Below, piece after piece: positions 57,025-64,000 of a DNA stretch of 64,000 bases (position 1 is its first letter; every line of letters begins with the position of its first letter). This DNA is from Moraxellaceae bacterium (GTDB lineage Bacteria; Pseudomonadota; Gammaproteobacteria; Pseudomonadales; Moraxellaceae): assembly GCA_004173455.1 (NCBI GenBank), contig SECL01000012.1, forward strand, positions 20,401 through 84,400, read 5' to 3'. Position numbers and translations under genes: made by a program. Below the pieces are notes generated by a model. That model had not been told where the DNA came from. It worked only from the letters and a program-made list of their open reading frames with translations, and searched no databases.

Positions 57025-58165
57025 AGGTGATTAACTCGGAATTTGGTAATAATTTGATGAGCTGTGGATCAATGCTATCCATTGACGTTTCAGCAATAAT
57101 GACAATGCGGTCATAATGTTCTGCATGAATGTTATAAATAAAATTAGGCATGCCTAAGCCATAATTATCCTTAAAGCTGATCTTGGCCTGAATGCTATGC
57201 CCTAATTGAATGGGGCTACGGGTTGTGGAAGAAAATTTGACCGCGGCACCTTGCTGTTCTAGGGTTAAGGCGGCCAAAAAAGCTGGCCAAACATATTCGC
57301 AAGTGCCAATCACCAGCACCCGTTCACCAGCAAATTTTGGTGTCAGGTTTATCCAGCTATTGTGTGGTTGTTGTAGCGGAATACGGCCAGAGGTTTGCGG
57401 TGCAATAACTGCAAATGTGCCATGCGCCACACTGTTCACTTGCGGCATGATAGGTATAGTCGCATTGATATCGGGCTGCCACTGCCAAGTGCCTTGTAAC
57501 AAATTCACATGCGTGGTAGGAATCTGCTCAATATCCTGCTGCTCTGACCAGTTCACCAAAGTGGTGGTGACAATCTGTTGTAACTTCGATAAACCGCTCT
57601 TTTGCAGGGCTTGTACCAGATTGACAAAAGTCTTGCCGGTACTGGCCTCATCATCAATTAAAATCAAGGTCTTAGTGTTTAAAATATGTGCCTGAATGGC
57701 CGGATCCGTTGAGCCATACAATAGCTGACTCTGGGCATGGCTGTGTTCCTCTAAAAACTCGGCCAAAATCGGCTGATCCTGCACCGGATGGCGTGTCGTG
57801 GTCATAAATACCGTATCGGGATATTTTGTGGATAACGCCTGATGCACGCCAGCAGCCAGACAAATCGCAGTTTCCGCCATACCAATCACAGTCACTGGCT
57901 GCGGCAATCCTTCAGGAATCAGGCTGGCCAGATCATGGTAAGTTTTTTGCATCACACTGGGTTGCACGGGAATATGCTTGCCCAGCACTTTGGACACAAA
58001 CAAAAAAGAGCGCTTGGGATTAATCCGTTCGGCAAAATCAAGTAATTGGTCAAGCTCCCAGTCTGGATGGGTTGCCATCGGTTTTAATACTAAGGCACCG
58101 CGTGACAGGATAATGTTTAGTGACTTAGCCGATTCGTCAGGCCGCATATTAGGCATATTAAGCAT
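57005..58165 (-). CDS. Phosphoribosyltransferase with C-terminal TRSP domain
   Basis: A 386-residue protein. PRTase domain with PRPP loop LILIDDEASTGKT (167-179). The C-terminal domain contains GTCEYVWPAF and the name-giving TRSP motif (315-318). This pairing is characteristic of Ter-linked biosynthetic operons and is proposed to build a nucleoside-like compound. Start codons at 58165, 58156 and 58147 are in frame; the first overlaps the ATP-grasp stop by 8 bp. Confidence 0.87.
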   Translation of the reverse strand: MLNMPNMRPDESAKSLNIILSRGALVLKPMATHPDWELDQLLDFAERINPKRSFLFVSKVLGKHIPVQPSVMQKTYHDLASLIPEGLPQPVTVIGMAETAICLAAGVHQALSTKYPDTVFMTTTRHPVQDQPILAEFLEEHSHAQSQLLYGSTDPAIQAHILNTKTLILIDDEASTGKTFVNLVQALQKSGLSKLQQIVTTTLVNWSEQQDIEQIPTTHVNLLQGTWQWQPDINATIPIMPQVNSVAHGTFAVIAPQTSGRIPLQQPHNSWINLTPKFAGERVLVIGTCEYVWPAFLAALTLEQQGAAVKFSSTTRSPIQLGHSIQAKISFKDNYGLGMPNFIYNIHAEHYDRIVIIAETSMDSIDPQLIKLLPNSELITYDRTSV

Positions 58166-59240
58166 AGGTACGCTCTACAGAATAATGTTGCGTATAATGC
58201 TGCATAGGTTGCACCTCAACCGACTGGCTAAGCTGGCGTACCAATGCAGGCCGAGGGCTGGTTCTTACGAGTGGTAACTGGGCATGATAAGCGATACATT
58301 CTGCGACCAGATTGATCTGGCTATGCAACGTCATACCGATGCCGCCTGAAGGACGAGCATTGATCTCCAACACGTACCATTGTCCAGTGTTATCTTGCCT
58401 GAACTGGGCATTAACAATGCCATCCAGCATAAATAAGTGTGCGAGTTGCCTTGCGATCGCATCACATGGCCCAATTGGTAGTACTTCCTGCCAGTGTTGT
58501 TTTTTAATCCGGGTTACTGCTACTTTCACTTCCCCGGTGACACAAAACATATCCACCGAACATTCATCTCCGCTAAGAAATGGCATCACCAAATAAGGTC
58601 GCTTAAGTGTCTGCTGATCATAAGCCTCAATAAATTGCTGACTATTGGCCTGATAACTCGTGGGATTAAACAAAGCATGAAAATAATCAAAATCATCGCC
58701 AAGCTGCCAAAAGCCTTGGGCAAATACACCCGTTACCGGTTTTACACACACGCTGAGCTGCCGAGCTTTTATAGCTTGAATCGCCTCAATTAACTGGCTT
58801 GTTGACTCCACCTGAATCGCATCGACCACAGGAATACCAGCGATTTTACACAACTGGGTAAACTCAAACTTATTGTCGAGATTGTGATGATTCTTCTGAC
58901 CTCGCGTGCCTGTTAACAACATAATTCCCTGCTGTTCAAATAAAGGCCGTAGTTCTTCGTATTTGTCGTGACCATGGCTCGTAATCACCAGTTGAGCCTT
59001 GTTCTTGACAGCCTCCATGAGTACAAAATGCGGATAGCCGACAGCCGGTTCAATGAGCGCAAGATCAGCCATGGATAAAATTTCATCACGGCACTGACGG
59101 TGAGAAGCAATAGTGGTGAGATAAGGTTGCAAACTGGACTTTTTGACAGCAGCCAATAAATCATACTGGCTGGAAAACCCTTGTGTAAACCAAACGGAAA
59201 ACTTCCTCCCCACATCTGGAGGAGATAACAAATACGACAT
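58158..59240 (-). CDS. ATP-grasp enzyme of the Ter biosynthetic module
   Basis: A 360-residue ATP-grasp ligase-type protein. ATP-site Lys in VCVKPVTG (K167), acidic stretch SGDECSVDMF (E226/D230), and metal ligands in VLEINARPSGG (E292, N294). It is the first gene of the 17-gene Ter unit and should attach a carboxylate to an amine or thiol in the pathway with the two PRTases and HAD. The ribosome binding site is weak (GAGAAT). Confidence 0.87.
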   Translation of the reverse strand: MSYLLSPPDVGRKFSVWFTQGFSSQYDLLAAVKKSSLQPYLTTIASHRQCRDEILSMADLALIEPAVGYPHFVLMEAVKNKAQLVITSHGHDKYEELRPLFEQQGIMLLTGTRGQKNHHNLDNKFEFTQLCKIAGIPVVDAIQVESTSQLIEAIQAIKARQLSVCVKPVTGVFAQGFWQLGDDFDYFHALFNPTSYQANSQQFIEAYDQQTLKRPYLVMPFLSGDECSVDMFCVTGEVKVAVTRIKKQHWQEVLPIGPCDAIARQLAHLFMLDGIVNAQFRQDNTGQWYVLEINARPSGGIGMTLHSQINLVAECIAYHAQLPLVRTSPRPALVRQLSQSVEVQPMQHYTQHYSVERTYA

Positions 59241-59662
59241 ATCATTCTCAAAAAACTGCTTAATTATTAACGATGAACCTTAATTGAATCTTATTTGCTA
59301 TTCTCTAATTGCTCATAACTTTCCTGAATTGATCGGTTAATTCTAAAAAAAGTTTCGATGCGGATTTATTTTAGACGGTATCTTACAAACTCTATATTTG
59401 ATGACATGAGACTGGGTTAGTCAATCATTTAGATTGATCATCAGGACGTGATGTAAGGTCGGTATATTTCACGATGCCATCATCATTGTAAATAGATGAA
59501 TTGTTCGTTCAAAAAAGCAGATATTTCGTTGAGCGTTTTTTGATTTATGCAAAAAGTTTAGTGATCACTGCGATCAATTACGACTTTACTGTACGGCTTT
59601 GATTGCCCAAAACTGGCAACTTTCGTATCATATCCCCTTTATGCCCACGTGTGATTTTAGCT
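59241..59662. other. Divergent control region between the Ter operon and nudJ
   Basis: A 422-bp AT-rich spacer. It must carry the Ter operon promoter (minus) and the nudJ promoter (plus). A small palindrome tcaatc-attta-gattga (59422-59438) is a candidate regulator site. No gene was recognised here. Confidence 0.5.
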
Positions 59663-60148
59663 ATGTCCTGGATGCCGCATGTTACCGTTGCAACGATTGT
59701 GCAGGATGGTCAAGGCTTCTTGTTTGTGGAAGAACACAGCTTATCGGCAAGTCATCTGGTCATCAACCAGCCTGCCGGTCATGTTGAGGCCAATGAAACG
59801 CTCATTGAGGCCGCAGTGCGTGAAACACTGGAAGAAACAGGCTGGACTGTAGAGATTACACATTTACTGGGCATTTATACCTATACCCCGCCTACCGACC
59901 CTGAATGTACCTATTATCGGTTTTGTTTTATTGCAAAAGCACTCTCGCATGATGCAACGCAACCGCTGGACACCGGCATTGAACAGGCCATCTGGATGAC
60001 ACTGGAGCAACTGCAAGAAACTGCTCGGGCACGTAGCCCACTGGTCATCCGTTGTGTGCAGGATGCCTTGCAGGGCAAGCGTTATCCTTTGGATTTGATC
60101 TATGAGCAACCTTTGTTCAATGCACACCCCAATGTGTTTAATGCCTAG
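59663..60148 (+). CDS. nudJ: NUDIX hydrolase NudJ
   Basis: Nudix pyrophosphatase of ~161 residues, in E. coli active on nucleoside di/triphosphates and HMP-PP. The Nudix box is complete (GHVEANETLIEAAVRETLEE then TGW). MPHVTVATIV parallels E. coli NudJ (PHVTVACVV), so the start is ATG 59663 or 59672; the upstream open frame from 59603 is not family-like. nudJ-mnmA-hflD-purB is the same order as in E. coli. Confidence 0.9.
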   Translation: MSWMPHVTVATIVQDGQGFLFVEEHSLSASHLVINQPAGHVEANETLIEAAVRETLEETGWTVEITHLLGIYTYTPPTDPECTYYRFCFIAKALSHDATQPLDTGIEQAIWMTLEQLQETARARSPLVIRCVQDALQGKRYPLDLIYEQPLFNAHPNVFNA

Positions 60149-60304
60149 TTATGCTGGATTAAGTCACACTGGTTTAATGGCATGCTACGTTTTAAGGCTG
60201 TCAGGTTATAACCATGCTAGGTTAAAGATGCTGTGATGTGGCTAGGATATTGGGTCATTCCATAACAGACAATCGCCAAATTCAAATTAGAGAAAGGTTT
60301 ATTG

Positions 60305-61495
60305 ATGAGTAACTATGTGATAGTAGGCATGTCAGGCGGTGTGGATTCGTCGGTGTCTGCGGCATTATTGCTGGAACAAGGCTATCGGGTTGAAGGCTTG
60401 TTCATGAAAAACTGGGAAGATGACGATGGCACCGAGTACTGTACTGCCATGCGTGATCTGGCCGATGCGCAAAGTGTCTGTGACCAATTAGGCATTCCAT
60501 TGCGAACGGCTAATTTTTCCATAGAATACTGGGATCGGGTGTTTGAGCATTTTTTAAAAGAATATTCGGCAGGCCGCACGCCAAACCCGGATATTCTGTG
60601 CAATAAAGAAATCAAGTTCCGAGCTTTTCTGGATCATGCCTTAACTTTGGGCGCAGACTTTATTGCAACCGGTCACTATGCGCGGCGTGGTGCAGTGCAA
60701 ACCAATAGTCTGGGTGAGTCGTATGCACCGCTGCTGCGTGGATTGGATCAAAATAAAGACCAGAGTTATTTCCTGCATGCCGTACATGGCCGTGAAATCG
60801 CCAAAACTCTGTTTCCCGTGGGTGAACTGGAAAAGCCACAAGTACGCCAAAAAGCCATTGAAATGGGTTTAAGTACTGCCAGCAAAAAAGACTCGACTGG
60901 AATTTGTTTTATTGGTGAACGGCGCTTTAAGGATTTTTTAAAGCAATATCTGCCTGCCCAGCCGGGTGAAATTATTACCGATCGCGGTGAAGTGGTGGGC
61001 ACACATGATGGCCTAATGTATTACACCTTGGGACAGCGTGGCGGCATTGGGATTGGTGGCCTAAAAAATCAGACTGAAGGTGCGTGGTTTGTGCTGGCAA
61101 AAGATATGCAGAACAACCAGCTGATTATTGGACAAGGCCATGAACACCCCCTCATGCAAAGCAACGTACTCTGGAGCGACAGCATTGACTGGGTTGCAGG
61201 TACTGCCAATATTCCAGTTCAGGGTTTAAAATGTACTGCCAAAACCCGTTATCGCCAGAGTGATCAGCAGTGCACAGTGTATGCCGACGATAGCCTGCAA
61301 CCGGATGGTGTGCGCGTTGAGTTTGATGAGCCACAACGTGCCGTAACACCAGGGCAATCTGTGGTGTTTTATCAGGATGAAACCTGTTTGGGTGGCGGGA
61401 TTATCCATCATACCAATGCGGGTACATTAACTTCAGACCAGTTGCCTATTGCAGCGATCAGTACTACAACAGATGACAGGTTACTTCATGGCTAA
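60305..61495 (+). CDS. mnmA: tRNA 2-thiouridylase MnmA
   Basis: Adds sulfur to U34 of Lys, Glu and Gln tRNAs using persulfide from TusE. 396 residues with PP-loop [11 protein letters not shown], the two catalytic cysteines C99 ([12 protein letters not shown]) and C201 ([10 protein letters not shown]), and the tRNA-binding C-terminal barrel. AGAAAGG lies upstream of the ATG at 60305. The tusDCBE genes in this window encode its sulfur donor chain. The 3' end overlaps hflD by 8 bp. Confidence 0.97.
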   Translation: MSNYVIVGMSGGVDSSVSAALLLEQGYRVEGLFMKNWEDDDGTEYCTAMRDLADAQSVCDQLGIPLRTANFSIEYWDRVFEHFLKEYSAGRTPNPDILCNKEIKFRAFLDHALTLGADFIATGHYARRGAVQTNSLGESYAPLLRGLDQNKDQSYFLHAVHGREIAKTLFPVGELEKPQVRQKAIEMGLSTASKKDSTGICFIGERRFKDFLKQYLPAQPGEIITDRGEVVGTHDGLMYYTLGQRGGIGIGGLKNQTEGAWFVLAKDMQNNQLIIGQGHEHPLMQSNVLWSDSIDWVAGTANIPVQGLKCTAKTRYRQSDQQCTVYADDSLQPDGVRVEFDEPQRAVTPGQSVVFYQDETCLGGGIIHHTNAGTLTSDQLPIAAISTTTDDRLLHG

Positions 61496-62273
61496 GCAGC
61501 GTTTTACCACGGAAATCCAGCAGCACCTTGATGATGCCCTGACCAATTCAGGTGTAACCGAGCGCCAAAATCGGCTGCTGGCACTGGTTGCGCTGTTTCA
61601 GGCGGCACAGCTTACCTACTCATTGGCCACTCAGGGCAAAAATACCTTAACCGGATTGTCAAACCAGAGCTTTACTGCATTGCTACAGGCAAGCCTTAAA
61701 ATCCATGACCAGCAGCCCAACAGCCTGTTTAGCTTTGATCTGTATGGCAATATGGAAAACCTGCATATTGGTCTACGCAGTCTGGAAGGTGCGCTAATTC
61801 AGCCCTATCAAAACACCCGATCACGCTTGCCGCTGCCACGACAGTACGGTGAAAGCTTTCGCTATGCGATGGCACTGATGCAACTTGAAAAAAAAGTCTA
61901 TAAAAAACCGGCACTGGCGCAGCGGATCACGGGCGAACAAGCCAATATCGAGCAACGACTAAACTTTTTTGATAATAACGTGCAGCATTCAGCTATTTTG
62001 GCCAGCCTTGCCAGCCTATATATTGATACAGCGGGTCAGCTCACACCACGGCTATCGGTACGCGGCAAACCGGAATACCTGAAAAATCAGCCCACCATTG
62101 ATGCCATTCGCGCTTGTCTGTTTTCAGGATTACAGGCTGCGCATTACTGGCGGCAACTGGGCGGCAATCGTTTTCAACTGGTGTTTGGCCGCAAAGCCAT
62201 GCTGGAAGATTTAAGGCAACTGGCCAAAATTCGCTATCAGTCCTCACCGCTGTTTGAGCAGCCCAATGTATAA
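61488..62273 (+). CDS. hflD: High frequency lysogenization protein HflD homologue
   Basis: A 261-residue helical DUF489 protein starting [11 protein letters not shown]. Family landmarks: [17 protein letters not shown] near the start and the [17 protein letters not shown] region. In E. coli HflD is membrane-associated and counters the lambda CII protein. Its ATG lies within the mnmA 3' end. The open frame from 61449 is just the extension through mnmA. Confidence 0.92.
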   Translation: MAKQRFTTEIQQHLDDALTNSGVTERQNRLLALVALFQAAQLTYSLATQGKNTLTGLSNQSFTALLQASLKIHDQQPNSLFSFDLYGNMENLHIGLRSLEGALIQPYQNTRSRLPLPRQYGESFRYAMALMQLEKKVYKKPALAQRITGEQANIEQRLNFFDNNVQHSAILASLASLYIDTAGQLTPRLSVRGKPEYLKNQPTIDAIRACLFSGLQAAHYWRQLGGNRFQLVFGRKAMLEDLRQLAKIRYQSSPLFEQPNV

Positions 62274-62466
62274 ATGTATAGTTAATGGAATTTTCGTCCT
62301 GTCTAACTGGCTCAATGGGTAAGATCAATTATTAAATTTGCCGTCACGATCGGAATTTACTGGGTTTTTAACCATGTTTTGACATAAAATTCCGGGCAAC
62401 CTTTGTCCCGGCTGTTTTTTCATATTTTTGCATCATTTGTATTCGTTTCTGGTTTTTAAATTTTAG

Positions 62467-63882
<1,416 letters not shown>

Positions 63883-64000
63883 AAACTTAAGGGGCTGTAG
63901 TAGATTAGCTTTATGTTAGTCTACAAAAATGAATATAACGAATTGTAAGTTAAGCAAAAAAGTACAGAAAAAGTTACTTGAGTATTTTGTGCTTGAAGTG

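Noticed and set aside
57210..57695. 161-codon open frame opposite the PRTase-TRSP gene
   Set aside because: Cys-rich antisense frame with no domain signature, inside a confident gene of the Ter operon.

Overview
The window reads as a continuous stretch of a gammaproteobacterial chromosome, most likely Moraxellaceae (Acinetobacter/Alkanindiges-like). This is inferred from protein style, the alaS-lysC-csrA order, a lone tusDCBE operon, a DUF3649-PepSY-DUF3325 iron operon and moderate GC with AT-rich spacers. No rRNA, tRNA, CRISPR array, integrase or transposase was seen. About 50 genes are supported.

Left part (1-18.8 kb), mainly housekeeping: the 3' part of alaS, then lysC, csrA with regularly spaced GGA motifs in its leader, a divergent AroE-like enzyme, a small acidic protein, lpxB-rnhB, a charged low-complexity lipoprotein, a FabH-like ketoacyl synthase, hrpA and a PIF1-like helicase with a C-terminal helix-turn-helix. 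Next comes a small accessory locus: a probable heme-oxygenase-fold metalloenzyme, a TetR regulator with a TTG start, two matching ACAGA-N4-TCTGT sites, a 770-bp gene-free gap with an isolated strong hairpin, and a small zinc-ribbon membrane protein.

Middle (18.9-40.6 kb): the envelope pair tamA-tamB, an LplT-like transporter with coq7, an SDR with a divergent TetR gene, a Fur-box-preceded DUF3649/PepSY/DUF3325 operon, fumC, a GalE-family protein whose catalytic lysine is replaced, the complete tusD-C-B-E sulfur-relay operon, a second zinc-ribbon membrane protein, an OsmC-YcaO fusion and a DUF4236 protein.

The standout region is 40.6-59.2 kb. Seventeen genes, all on the minus strand, form a full Ter (tellurium/phage/colicin-resistance type) system. 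Transcription starts with a tightly coupled biosynthetic block: ATP-grasp, PRTase-TRSP, HAD, StiP-type PRTase-PELOTA and a CitE-like aldolase. It continues with TerA, TerD, TerC (DUF475), TerE, TerF, an AIM24/TIGR00266 protein, a TerZ-like protein, a TerY, a TerX-like protein, two more TerY proteins, and ends with a PP2C phosphatase and an atypical kinase. This corresponds to the Ter-dependent stress-response architecture with a TerY-phosphorylation triad described by comparative genomics; its chemistry remains largely uncharacterised. Local peculiarities are the absence of TerB (a TerD paralogue sits in that slot), three TerY proteins, two of which share an LPPPPPEV tail, and an inverted repeat between terC and terE.

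Right end (59.6-64 kb): nudJ-mnmA-hflD-purB, in the order known from enterobacteria. MnmA is the final acceptor of the sulfur relay encoded by tusDCBE 23 kb away, so the window holds most of the tRNA 2-thiouridine pathway.
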